Of a stretch of DNA of 64,000 bases, positions 26,393 to 34,312 are shown piece after piece (within the stretch, counting starts at the first letter, position 1; every line of letters begins with the position of its first letter). Origin of the DNA: HGM04593 sp045634365 (lineage in GTDB: Bacteria > Bacteroidota > Bacteroidia > Bacteroidales > Bacteroidaceae); NCBI GenBank assembly GCA_045634365.1, contig JAZRAC010000014.1, positions 5,202 to 69,201 of the forward strand, read 5' to 3'. The notes under the pieces were generated by a model. That model had not been told where the DNA came from. It was given only the letters and a program-made list of their open reading frames with translations, and did not search any database. The position numbers and the translations under genes were made by a program.

Positions 26393-27018
26393 TTATTTAT
26401 ATAAATATTCAAAATGAGGGCCTACGTTTATTTTAATTCCATTTTGTCCGTATTTATCGAAGAAATTGAAAAGTTCTTCTCTTTTTCCTCCATTGTTTAT
26501 TGTATAATCTTGTATATGCTCATTAAAATTAAAAGTTCCTCCCGGAATAAAGCAACCAGTGGTGTTCCCACCATTTCTTCCTCCGTGTATAGCAATTCCG
26601 CTACGTCCGGGTGGGTTGTCAATATACCATTTAAAACCTAATTCTTTGACCTTCGGCTGTCCTTTTTCTCTCTTCTTTCGTTTACTCTTTTCAACATTTC
26701 AGCATTAGGGATTATTTCGTAACCGCCACTCATAATAGCAGTATCACCACCTTCTTTTTTAGCTCTTTCGTAATCTGCTTCCGGTTCAAGGAAATACCCC
26801 TCCATCGAGTCAACCTTGTTACCTTGTTCGTCGTATGCGTCTGCCTGAAAAGCACTTATTGTACTATTTTTTCCATAGTACAATCTATTGGTTCTCACTA
26901 CAACGTTTGTTTTTGGTTTGTTGTTTTCATCCTCTCTCGGCTCATCATACATTCTTCCCATCATAGCCTCCTCAATAAGGCTTGGTACTCTTTTTCTTTT
27001 ATTGAAATAGTTTTCCAT
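26393..27018 (-). pseudogene. L,D-transpeptidase/DUF5675-like protein, split by a one-base frameshift
   Basis: From ATG 27018 one frame encodes 126 residues (MENYFNKRKR to RREKKDSRRSKN) and stops at 26638. Another frame, open through the overlap, continues with REKGQPKVKELGFKWYIDNP and the catalytic-looking SGIAIHGGRNGGNTTGCF to a TAA at 26393. The His and the TxGC cysteine are the pattern of L,D-transpeptidase-like and DUF5675 enzymes, and YFLEPEADYERAKKEGG in the first frame resembles the start of that domain. Adding one base to the A5 run (plus-strand T5 at 26663-26667) joins the frames. No ATG opens the second part by itself. This is a recent mutation, an assembly error, or less likely programmed frameshifting. 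Confidence 0.65.
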
Positions 27019-27045
27019 TTTCTTTTTTTCAACAAAAGTAGAACG

Positions 27046-27053
27046 CAAATATA
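27046..27053 (-). promoter_or_regulatory. Promoter -7 element of the frameshifted gene
   Basis: On the minus strand TATATTTG lies 28 bases before ATG 27018, a good Bacteroidetes element. It supports that start over the upstream in-frame codons. Confidence 0.55.
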
Positions 27054-27170
27054 GCGACAAGGTTGTCAAAATACTAATTTTCGCAAAGAAAAGAAGAATT
27101 ATATTCCGGCTACTCATTCAACGGGCAAATAATTGTTGCTTGTTTAATCGTTAAACGAAGAATTCAAAAA

Positions 27171-27210
27171 AAAGAGACCGACTAAAAAGTATTTTTTAGC
27201 GGTCTCTTTC
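27171..27210. terminator. Hairpin terminator downstream of kbl
   Basis: AAAGAGACCGACTAAAAA pairs with TTTTTTAGCGGTCTCTTT with a small bulge. A and T tracts lie on either side. It may serve the minus-strand kbl transcript or shield the next promoter. Confidence 0.65.
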
Positions 27211-27361
27211 TTGTAGGAAATGAATAAAAAGATGTAGTTCAAGGCTTGCGTAGCCCGAAAAACCGGAGTTTACTAAGCGTAAATGAGGATTTTGAAGGCA
27301 AGCGTAACGAAGAAACACACTTTTTAGTAATCTTCTTTTTTTGAGTTTGGTATTTCTTCAA

Positions 27362-28552
27362 TTACTTTATTACTCCAAGCTCCTTACCCACCTTGATGAA
27401 GGCTGCAATTGCACGGTCAAGATGTTCGGGCTCGTGGGCTGCCGACAACTGCACACGAATGCGTGCCTGCCCTTTGGGAACCACAGGATAGTAGAAGCCT
27501 GTTACGAATATGCCCTCTTGGGCCATCTTCTGCGCAAACACCTGCGAAAGAGGAGCATCGTAGAGCATCACCGCGCAGATTGCCGACTGTGTGGGCTTAA
27601 TATCAAAGCCTGCGGCGAGCATCTTGTCGCGGAAATAGTTTACATTATTCTGTAACTTTGTGTGCAACGCATCGCTCTCACCCAACATCTTAAACATCTC
27701 GATAGATGCACCCACCACCGAAGGAGGCAGAGAGTTTGAGAAGAGATAAGGGCGTGAACGCTGGCGCAACATATCGATAATCTCCTTGCGGCCGGTAGTA
27801 AAACCACCCACAGCACCACCAAACGCCTTACCGAGTGTTCCGGTGAAAATATCGATGCGACCATAGCAATCGAACTGCTCGGCAACACCGTGACCGGTTG
27901 CACCCACCACTCCTGCCGAGTGACTCTCATCGACCATCACCAGCGCATCGTACTTTTCGGCAAGGTCGCATATTTTATCCATAGGAGCCACATTACCGTC
28001 CATAGAGAAAACCCCATCGGTAACAATTATGCGGTAACGCTGCGCCTGTGCCTCTTGCAGGCAACGTTCAAGGTCGGCCATATCAGCATTGGCGTAACGA
28101 TAGCGTTGCGCCTTGCACAAGCGCACACCGTCGATAATGGATGCGTGGTTCAAAGAATCGGAGATAATAGCATCCTCCGCAGTGAACAGAGGCTCAAACA
28201 AGCCACCATTTGCGTCGAAACAAGCAGCATAGAGAATAGTATCCTCGGTCTTGAAATAATCGGAGACAGCCTTTTCGAGCACCTTGTGATAATCCTGTGT
28301 GCCACAAATGAAACGCACCGACGACATTCCAAAGCCACGCTCCTCCATTGCCTGCTCGGCAGCCTTTATAAGGCGAGGATTGTTCGACAGACCCAGATAG
28401 TTGTTGGCACAAAAGTTAAGAGCCTTTGAACCATCTTCGAGTGTAATTTCGGCAAACTGTTGCGATGCAATGTTACGCTCCTTCTTGTACAAGCCGGCAG
28501 CCTCTATTGCAGCCAACTCATCCTGTAAGTGTTGTTGAAATTTTCCGTACAT
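27362..28552 (-). CDS. kbl: Glycine C-acetyltransferase (2-amino-3-ketobutyrate CoA ligase)
   Basis: 396 residues, the standard length. It cleaves 2-amino-3-ketobutyrate with CoA into glycine and acetyl-CoA. It has the alpha-oxoamine synthase signatures VMVDESHSAGVVGATGHGVAEQF (PLP-binding His and Asp) and FTGTLGKAFGGAVGGFTTG (PLP-binding lysine). The gene is divergent from the threonine dehydrogenase at 28817, so both steps from threonine to glycine are encoded together. A serine palmitoyltransferase-like homologue is the alternative, but the neighbour makes Kbl more likely. Confidence 0.93.
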   Translation of the reverse strand: MYGKFQQHLQDELAAIEAAGLYKKERNIASQQFAEITLEDGSKALNFCANNYLGLSNNPRLIKAAEQAMEERGFGMSSVRFICGTQDYHKVLEKAVSDYFKTEDTILYAACFDANGGLFEPLFTAEDAIISDSLNHASIIDGVRLCKAQRYRYANADMADLERCLQEAQAQRYRIIVTDGVFSMDGNVAPMDKICDLAEKYDALVMVDESHSAGVVGATGHGVAEQFDCYGRIDIFTGTLGKAFGGAVGGFTTGRKEIIDMLRQRSRPYLFSNSLPPSVVGASIEMFKMLGESDALHTKLQNNVNYFRDKMLAAGFDIKPTQSAICAVMLYDAPLSQVFAQKMAQEGIFVTGFYYPVVPKGQARIRVQLSAAHEPEHLDRAIAAFIKVGKELGVIK

Positions 28553-28589
28553 ATATTATATATTTAAGACATTATCGTGTATCCACGCG

Positions 28590-28597
28590 CAAATGTA
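28590..28597 (-). promoter_or_regulatory. Promoter -7 element of kbl
   Basis: Minus-strand TACATTTG at 28597-28590, about 38 bases before the kbl ATG. Confidence 0.55.
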
Positions 28598-28816
28598 CCT
28601 TTTTTCTTCTTATGTTCGCAATATTTGAGAGACAAAAATTACCTGCAAGCTACATTTGATGCAAGAAAAACGCATATTTATTTACAAAAGCCCCTCACTC
28701 GGAAAGAGTTATGTTTTTGAACCAAAAAAAGAGAGTAAAGAGAAAGAAATAACAAAAAAATAGCATTATATTAGCAGAAAATTTCGCAATATAAAAATAC
28801 AAACATATATAGCATT

Positions 28817-29773
28817 ATGAAAAACGTACTTGTAATTGGTTCTACCGGACAGATTGGTTCCGAGCTTACAATGACATTGCGTAAGCAAATTCCTAATGGT
28901 AATATTGTTGCCGGCTACATCCCCGGCGCAGAGCCCAAAGGCGCGCTTCTCGAAACAGGCCCCGCAGCCATCGCCAACGTGTGCGACGCAAAGCAGCTTG
29001 CCGAAATTGTAGACAAATATGAGATTGACACCATATACAACCTCGCAGCCCTTCTCTCGGCAGTGGCAGAATCGAAGCCCCTTCTTGCGTGGGACATTCA
29101 GATGAACGGCCTTATAAACATCTTGGAAATTGCACGCGAGAAAAAATGTGCGGTGTTCACCCCCAGCTCCATCGGCTCATTCGGCCCCAACACCCCCCGC
29201 GACAACACCCCGCAGGACACCATTCAACGCCCCAAGACAATGTATGGCGTTACCAAAGTGGCCACCGAGCTTTTGAGCGACTATTATTTCACAAAATACG
29301 GCGTTGACACACGCGCCGTGCGCTTCCCCGGCCTCATCTCCAATGTGACACTGCCCGGCGGCGGCACCACCGACTATGCTGTGGAAATTTACTACGCAGC
29401 CGTGAAAGGCGAGGATTTTGCCTGCCCCATTCAGGCCGGCACATTTATGGATATGATGTATATGCCCGATGCGCTTAAAGCAGCCATCGACATTATGAAT
29501 GCCGATCCCTCGCGCCTCATTCACCGCAACGCCTTCAATGTGGCATCAATGAGTTTCGACCCCGAAATTATCAAAGCCGCCATACAGAAATATATCCCCG
29601 ACTTTAAGATGCACTACGAATTCGACCCCGTGCGCCAAGCAATTGCCGACTCTTGGCCCAACAAGATGGACGACTCCTGCGCACGCGAAGAGTGGGATTG
29701 GAAGCCCTCGTACGACCTCGACTCAATGACAGTGGATATGATAAAGACACTGCGCGAGCGTTTCGGGAAATAA
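28817..29773 (+). CDS. L-threonine 3-dehydrogenase, short-chain (SDR) type
   Basis: 318 residues. NVLVIGSTGQIGSEL is the NAD-binding GxxGxxG loop, TPSSIGSFGP supplies the catalytic serine and MYGVTKVATELL the YxxxK pair. The strongly conserved TRAVRFPGLIS and GGGTTDYAVEIYYAAV are features of the epimerase-like threonine dehydrogenases, not of sugar epimerases. It oxidises threonine to 2-amino-3-ketobutyrate, which the divergently encoded Kbl then cleaves. A strong terminator follows at 29785-29829. Confidence 0.92.
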   Translation: MKNVLVIGSTGQIGSELTMTLRKQIPNGNIVAGYIPGAEPKGALLETGPAAIANVCDAKQLAEIVDKYEIDTIYNLAALLSAVAESKPLLAWDIQMNGLINILEIAREKKCAVFTPSSIGSFGPNTPRDNTPQDTIQRPKTMYGVTKVATELLSDYYFTKYGVDTRAVRFPGLISNVTLPGGGTTDYAVEIYYAAVKGEDFACPIQAGTFMDMMYMPDALKAAIDIMNADPSRLIHRNAFNVASMSFDPEIIKAAIQKYIPDFKMHYEFDPVRQAIADSWPNKMDDSCAREEWDWKPSYDLDSMTVDMIKTLRERFGK

Positions 29774-29784
29774 ACACCTATTAT

Positions 29785-29829
29785 AAATAAATTAAGCACA
29801 GCACCTGTGGTGCTGTGCTTAATTTATTT
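29785..29829. terminator. Bidirectional terminator after threonine dehydrogenase
   Basis: Perfect 21-bp stem (29785-29805 and 29809-29829) with a TGT loop and A/T-rich ends, between convergent genes. Confidence 0.9.
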
Positions 29830-29840
29830 ATACAAGATTG

Positions 29841-30212
29841 TCACTTATCGGCCGTGCCGTAATACTCCTTCCACTGGCGCAGGGCCTCCTGCCAATCGAC
29901 CTCTTCACCGTTGGCAACAGCCTCGGCCTTGCGCAATTCTTCATCGTGCTGTTTCTTCTCGGCGTAACGCTCCTTCATCGCTTCTATGGTTGCATCGTCG
30001 AGAATTTTTATGCGCCCGCGACGGACACACTCATTTAAATCCTCGGCGGTAAAGGCCTTGCCCTGCACATTAAAATCGGATATATTAAAATCGAAGACCG
30101 TGCGCAAAGTGTGCCTTATCACCTTCTGCTGGTTGCGGGTACCCGACATTCTGCGGTGCAACAACTTGCCGATAAGTTCAATCTCTTTCTGCGAAAATTT
30201 ACTTCTTCCCAC
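29841..30212 (-). CDS. Conserved small protein of unknown function downstream of nadA
   Basis: 123 residues, basic N-terminal half (GRSKFSQKEIELIGKLLHRRMSGTRNQQKVIRHTLR) and an acidic helical C-terminal half (TIEAMKERYAEKKQHDEELRKAEAVANGEEVDWQEALRQWKEYYG). The best start is a GTG at 30212-30210, 6 bases after nadA; no ATG lies near. I do not recognise a named domain. The tight spacing puts it in the nadA transcript. Confidence 0.7.
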   Translation of the reverse strand: MGRSKFSQKEIELIGKLLHRRMSGTRNQQKVIRHTLRTVFDFNISDFNVQGKAFTAEDLNECVRRGRIKILDDATIEAMKERYAEKKQHDEELRKAEAVANGEEVDWQEALRQWKEYYGTADK

Positions 30213-30218
30213 CTTATA

Positions 30219-31211
30219 TTATTTATTCAAGTTCTTTGAAAGTTCAAGCATACGTTCAATGGGACGCAACGCATCCTTGCGCAACGACTCATCGAGCTCT
30301 ACAAAGGGCCACTCATATTTCAGGCAGTTGTAGAGCTTGGGCAAGGTGTTCAAACGCATAAAATTACACTCGTTGCAAGCACAAGGCCCTGTCGAGGGGG
30401 GCACGGGAATAAAAGTCTTTTCGGGGCAACTCTTCTTCATTTCGTGCAGAATACCACTCTCGGTGGCAACTATAAACTCCTGCACATCGCTGTTGCGGGC
30501 ATATTTAAGAATATCGGCAGTGGAGCCTATAAAGTCGGCAAGAGCAAGCACGCCGCTCTTGCACTCGGGGTGAGCAAGAACCTTTGCAGAAGGGTGTGTG
30601 GCCTTCAATTCCACAATCTTTTCTATGGAGAACTGCTCGTGAACGTGGCAACCGCCGTTCCACAGTTGCATATTGCGACCGGTTACAGCGTTCAGATAAC
30701 CTCCGAGATTTTTATCGGGGGCAAACAATATTTTCTCCTCCTTATCGAAAGAGTCCACCACCGCACGGGCGTTTGAAGAGGTTACCACAATATCAGTGAG
30801 TGCCTTCACTGCGGCCGAAGTGTTTACATAGGCAACCACCTTATATTCGGGGTTCTCGCGCTTGAAAGCAGCAAGCTCCTCGGCGGGGCAACTATCGGCA
30901 AGCGAGCAGCCGGCGTTCAGGTCGGGCAGAAGAACCAATTTGTCGGGACACAGGATTTTGTTTGTTTCGGCCATAAAATGCACTCCGCACATAACAATTA
31001 TGTCGGCCGAGGTCTTTTCGGCCTGTTGCGCAAGCGCAAGGCTGTCGCCCACAAAGTCGGCAACATCCTGAATTTCGCCCTCGGTGTAATAATGCGCAAG
31101 AATTACGGCATTCTTCTCTTTACACAAATTGCGTATCTCCTCTTTCAGATTAACTCCGGCGGGAACAGCCTCATCGACAAATCCCTTCTCTTTCCACTCC
31201 TGTTTAATCAT
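30219..31211 (-). CDS. nadA: Quinolinate synthase
   Basis: 330 residues. It condenses iminoaspartate with dihydroxyacetone phosphate to quinolinate in NAD synthesis, using a [4Fe-4S] cluster. Typical motifs are NAVILAHYYTEGEIQDVADFVGDSLALAQ, MCGVHFMAETNKIL, LLPDLNAGCSLADSCP, AHPECKSGVLALADFIGST and GPCACNECNFMRLNTL, with the cluster cysteines at the first, fourth and last of these. NadB and NadC are not in the window. Confidence 0.97.
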   Translation of the reverse strand: MIKQEWKEKGFVDEAVPAGVNLKEEIRNLCKEKNAVILAHYYTEGEIQDVADFVGDSLALAQQAEKTSADIIVMCGVHFMAETNKILCPDKLVLLPDLNAGCSLADSCPAEELAAFKRENPEYKVVAYVNTSAAVKALTDIVVTSSNARAVVDSFDKEEKILFAPDKNLGGYLNAVTGRNMQLWNGGCHVHEQFSIEKIVELKATHPSAKVLAHPECKSGVLALADFIGSTADILKYARNSDVQEFIVATESGILHEMKKSCPEKTFIPVPPSTGPCACNECNFMRLNTLPKLYNCLKYEWPFVELDESLRKDALRPIERMLELSKNLNK

Positions 31212-31326
31212 AATACTAATATCTATTTGGTGTACACCACTATTTTCTGTGGCGAAGATAACACTTTTCTCATATATTTAGTGCAAAAAACGCCCAACAA
31301 AGAATAAACTTTTTTAACCGATGAGA

Positions 31327-31878
31327 CTAAAAGGACATTGAGAAATATATTCCGGGGCCGCCATCGGGAGTAAATGCCGGAGCAACAACCACCTTATGCT
31401 CCAAGGTAAACGGACGCGTGTATATATAGGCGCAACCCACGCCTATTGCGGCACCGGCAAGCACATCCCAAAAGTCGTGTTTCTTTGCATAAACACGTCC
31501 ACAGGCGACACAAGCACTCACCGCATAGGCCGGAATACCATATTTCCAACCGTAACGACGTTGCAAAAAGGCTGCACCGGCAAAGGCTGCCGCTGTGTGA
31601 TTGGAGGGAAAGGATTTATTGTCACTGCCATCGGGACGCTCTTTTTTCACAATATGTTTCAGCAGATAAGAGGCAGCAACAGCCGTTGCGCCACTCTCGA
31701 CAAGCTGTAAAAGCCCTTTATAATCACCCTTCAAGAGTGACACGCAAGCACCTGCGGCACCGGGAGCAAACATCAGAATATCGGTCGACGTGTCCACAGC
31801 CGTGCGACTCTGCGCCAACGAAGGCAGAGGAAGTGTGTAGAACAGCGCAAACAACAAGATGCAAATAGGGTTTTTCAT
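31327..31878 (-). CDS. PAP2 superfamily phosphatase
   Basis: 183 residues from ATG 31878 (MKNPICILLF); an in-frame ATG at 31890 is also possible. A signal or membrane segment occupies residues 1-20. The acid phosphatase signature is complete: KKERPDGSDNKSFPSNHTAAAFAG (KX6RP and PSNH) and GRVYAKKHDFWDVLAG (RX5HX3D). These enzymes remove phosphate from lipids such as undecaprenyl pyrophosphate, lipid A or phosphatidylglycerol phosphate at the membrane; which one applies here is not visible. Confidence 0.9.
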   Translation of the reverse strand: MKNPICILLFALFYTLPLPSLAQSRTAVDTSTDILMFAPGAAGACVSLLKGDYKGLLQLVESGATAVAASYLLKHIVKKERPDGSDNKSFPSNHTAAAFAGAAFLQRRYGWKYGIPAYAVSACVACGRVYAKKHDFWDVLAGAAIGVGCAYIYTRPFTLEHKVVVAPAFTPDGGPGIYFSMSF

Positions 31879-32009
31879 AGAAAAAATCATATTTTACAAA
31901 TAAGTAAACGTACAATTATGTAATTTATTATGTTAAAAATAACCAAAATATTCACAGAAACAACATCTTTCGTTATTTTCGCGAAAAACAAATAAGCAAA
32001 TATTTACAA

Positions 32010-33245
32010 ATGAAAAACTTTTACACTATTCTTACGGCTTTTGTTACAAGCATTGTATGCCTTTCGTGTTCCGATGACAACAACATTGGTACAAGTATGA
32101 GCGACCTTGACATTGCCGCCATTCAAACAAAATCTTTTGTCGAGGCCGACGACTCAAAGGAACTTTCGGGTACCATAAACGGGCAGGTAGCGACACTGCT
32201 CAATGCAGCCGGCCCGCAAATAGCCGGTACACTGAATCGTATGCTCCCTATGACCGATGAAGAATATAACGAAATTGCCACATTTACCGACAATCTCGTT
32301 AAAGAGTGCACCACCGAGGCCGACACATACATCACCATCTTTGATTGGATTGTCGCAAACATAGAATACACTTATGGATACGACAACGAGCCCTATCCCG
32401 TATTCAAGAACAGAAAGGGAATATGTCAGGGATATTCCAATCTGCTCAATGTAATGCTCACCACACAGAATATTCCCTGCATAAACGTAAACGGAATGCT
32501 GCTTGCCTACCCCGGCGGCGGCCACGCTTGGAACTATGTGTACTACAACAACAAATGGTACGTGAGCGACCCCACCAACAATATGCGAGCTTCAATTGTA
32601 TCCTACTCGCGCTACCAACATTTGGACCCAATGTCTATCGACGCAATACTCTTCGAGGATGATTATTGCACCTACACATTTAACGAAAAGCAGCTGAACA
32701 TTCACTATATTAAAGGCGGTAATCCCTCTGTATCAATCCCTTACAGTGTAAACGGGATAAAAATAACCTCATTAAACCCTGCAACCGAAATTTCGCCCGA
32801 TGTTAAGGAAATTTACATCGGCACCAACATAAAGACTTTGGGAGAGAGCGTTGTCGGCCTTTCTATGCGTGCACCTAACTTGGAATGTATATACATCGAT
32901 CCCGATAATGCCTATATGGAGAGTTTCTCGAATGCAGTTTACAAGAAAGATGGCACAAACTACTCTATGTATGTGGTAGCTCCGGCTGTGAAACACATAG
33001 AAATGATGCCCATTGCCACTCTCGACAAGGAGAGCAAACTTAAAAATCTAAAAAACCTCGAAACAATAACATTCGTTCCCGGCACAACAAGCATTGGAGC
33101 TTACGCCGTGGAGAATTGCCCCAATCTGCATACTGCATATATAGACAACAGCACCACCGTCGACGAGGCGGCATTCTACAACGTAGCCCCCGACTTTAAA
33201 ATAATAAGGGGTAACTACACTAATATTGTCCCCATAAAATATTAA
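32010..33245 (+). CDS. Lipoprotein with transglutaminase-like and leucine-rich repeat domains
   Basis: 411 residues. MKNFYTILTAFVTSIVCLSCSDD gives a lipoprotein signal with Cys20. The central part has the transglutaminase-like Cys-His-Asp triad (KGICQGYSNLL, GGHAWNYVYY, WYVSDPTNN). From about residue 245 a BspA-type leucine-rich repeat pattern appears (VKEIYIGTNIKTLGES, LECIYIDPDN, LETITFVPGTTSIGAYAVENCPNLHTAYI). The protein should sit at the surface; the domain may be a protease or cross-linking enzyme. Its target is not known. Confidence 0.85.
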   Translation: MKNFYTILTAFVTSIVCLSCSDDNNIGTSMSDLDIAAIQTKSFVEADDSKELSGTINGQVATLLNAAGPQIAGTLNRMLPMTDEEYNEIATFTDNLVKECTTEADTYITIFDWIVANIEYTYGYDNEPYPVFKNRKGICQGYSNLLNVMLTTQNIPCINVNGMLLAYPGGGHAWNYVYYNNKWYVSDPTNNMRASIVSYSRYQHLDPMSIDAILFEDDYCTYTFNEKQLNIHYIKGGNPSVSIPYSVNGIKITSLNPATEISPDVKEIYIGTNIKTLGESVVGLSMRAPNLECIYIDPDNAYMESFSNAVYKKDGTNYSMYVVAPAVKHIEMMPIATLDKESKLKNLKNLETITFVPGTTSIGAYAVENCPNLHTAYIDNSTTVDEAAFYNVAPDFKIIRGNYTNIVPIKY

Positions 33246-33270
33246 ATTATCGTACAGAGAGATAATTTAA
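33242..33270. terminator. Hairpin after the transglutaminase-like lipoprotein
   Basis: A perfect 10-bp stem TTAAATTATC / GATAATTTAA that includes the TAA stop codon, loop of 9 bases. Weak because it is A/T-rich. Confidence 0.5.
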
Positions 33271-33338
33271 GGCCTGCATAGTATCACAGAAAAGGATTTT
33301 TACCTATCTTCGCGGCGCAAATAAATTAAAAACAGAAA

Positions 33339-34004
33339 ATGGACTTATCATTCATACCCGCAATAGTTGACTATTTTGCAGCACTTAAAATGCCCACAAT
33401 ATTTGAGTTTGTGGGTACATTCGCCTTTGCAATAAGCGGCATACGCCTTGCTTCGGCCAAGCACTTCGACTGGTTCGGAGCCTATGTGGTGGGTGTGGCT
33501 ACCGCCATTGGGGGCGGTACTTTCCGCGATATGATGCTGGGAGTTACTCCCTTCTGGATGACCGACCCTATCTACCTTTGCTGGTCGGGGTTGGCACTAT
33601 TGTGGGTAATTCTCTTCGGCAAATGGCTCATACGCCTGCACAATACATTCTTTATTTTCGACGCTGTGGGCCTCGCTCTTTTCACTGTGGTTGGTATACA
33701 AAAAAGCCTCGACTGCGGTTTTCCTCTATGGGTGGGAATTGTGATGGGTGCAATGACGGGTGCCGCCGGCGGTGTCATACGCGATGTATTCATCAACGAA
33801 ATTCCCCTTATCTTCCGCAAAGAGATTTATGCAATAGCCTGCGTTATTGGAGGCGTGGTATTCGGTATATGTATGTGGCTGGGCGTTGAAACGCTTGTAA
33901 CTCACACTATATGCGGCATAAGCGTTTTTCTCACCCGTGTGTTGGCGGTAAAATACCACATCTGTCTGCCCACACTCAAAGGCAGCCACGTACAGGAGGA
34001 ATAG
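33339..34004 (+). CDS. TRIC-family (YicG/UPF0126) cation channel-like membrane protein
   Basis: 221 residues with about seven hydrophobic segments. The two repeated motifs of the UPF0126/TRIC family are clear: FAFAISGIRLASAKHFDWFGAYVVG with AIGGGTFRDMMLG, and MGAMTGAAGGVIRDVFINEIPLIF. Bacterial members are homologues of animal trimeric intracellular cation channels; some conduct potassium or chloride, but substrates are mostly unknown. A TATCTTCG element 25-35 bases upstream could be its promoter. It is the last chromosomal-type gene before the CRISPR-Cas locus. Confidence 0.92.
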   Translation: MDLSFIPAIVDYFAALKMPTIFEFVGTFAFAISGIRLASAKHFDWFGAYVVGVATAIGGGTFRDMMLGVTPFWMTDPIYLCWSGLALLWVILFGKWLIRLHNTFFIFDAVGLALFTVVGIQKSLDCGFPLWVGIVMGAMTGAAGGVIRDVFINEIPLIFRKEIYAIACVIGGVVFGICMWLGVETLVTHTICGISVFLTRVLAVKYHICLPTLKGSHVQEE

Positions 34005-34084
34005 CACATAGACGCAAATAAATAAGATTTCTTTTTCGAGGAGTAGGAAAAGAATTAATGGATAGAGATTGATTTAAACAATTT

Positions 34085-34130
34085 AACACCAGCGGAACAA
34101 ACAAAAATTATTGTTTGTTCCGCTGGTGTT
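34085..34130. terminator. Terminator between the TRIC gene and the cas locus
   Basis: A perfect 20-bp stem (34085-34104 and 34111-34130), starting AACACCAGCGG, loop of 6 bases, followed by TTTTA. Confidence 0.85.
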
Positions 34131-34265
34131 TTATAGATTTGTATGGTATAACTTATTTGTCTAAAATACGGATTTCTAAACACATAATATAGAGAAGTTC
34201 AAGCTATAATGTATTCATAAATAGTTAGGATGATGAGATTCTCAAATTAAAGTTCTGATTTTATA

Positions 34266-34283
34266 TACTTTTGATTACTTTTG
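34266..34283 (+). promoter_or_regulatory. Probable cas12a promoter elements
   Basis: Two TACTTTTG sequences (34266 and 34276) match TAnnTTTG. No perfect upstream TTTG at 19-21 bases was seen, so activity is not certain. Confidence 0.45.
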
Positions 34284-34312
34284 AGAAAAATTCCACTTAA
34301 AACAACTACGAA

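Larger units (their letters stand above)
27019..27361. other. Intergenic region with one terminator
   Basis: 343 bases with no convincing coding frame. It holds the promoter above, an imperfect hairpin at 27171-27210, and a stretch downstream (27240-27360) containing GGCTTGCGTAGCCCG and a few other short inverted words; nothing else is recognised. Confidence 0.6.
34005..34312. other. Intergenic region before cas12a
   Basis: 308 bases, A/T-rich, with one strong hairpin (34085-34130) and two overlapping TACTTTTG elements (34266-34273, 34276-34283) 30-40 bases before cas12a. No coding sequence or att-like direct repeat was recognised. It marks the left edge of the A/T-rich island. Confidence 0.65.

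Noticed and set aside
26663..26667. Programmed -1 ribosomal frameshifting at the A5 run
   Set aside because: The slip site reads G-AAA-AAG, not a full A-AAA-AAG heptamer, and no downstream stem was seen. Mutation or sequencing error is simpler.
28553..28816. Riboswitch or attenuator between kbl and threonine dehydrogenase
   Set aside because: No leader peptide, T-box or known aptamer pattern was seen; only promoter elements are evident.
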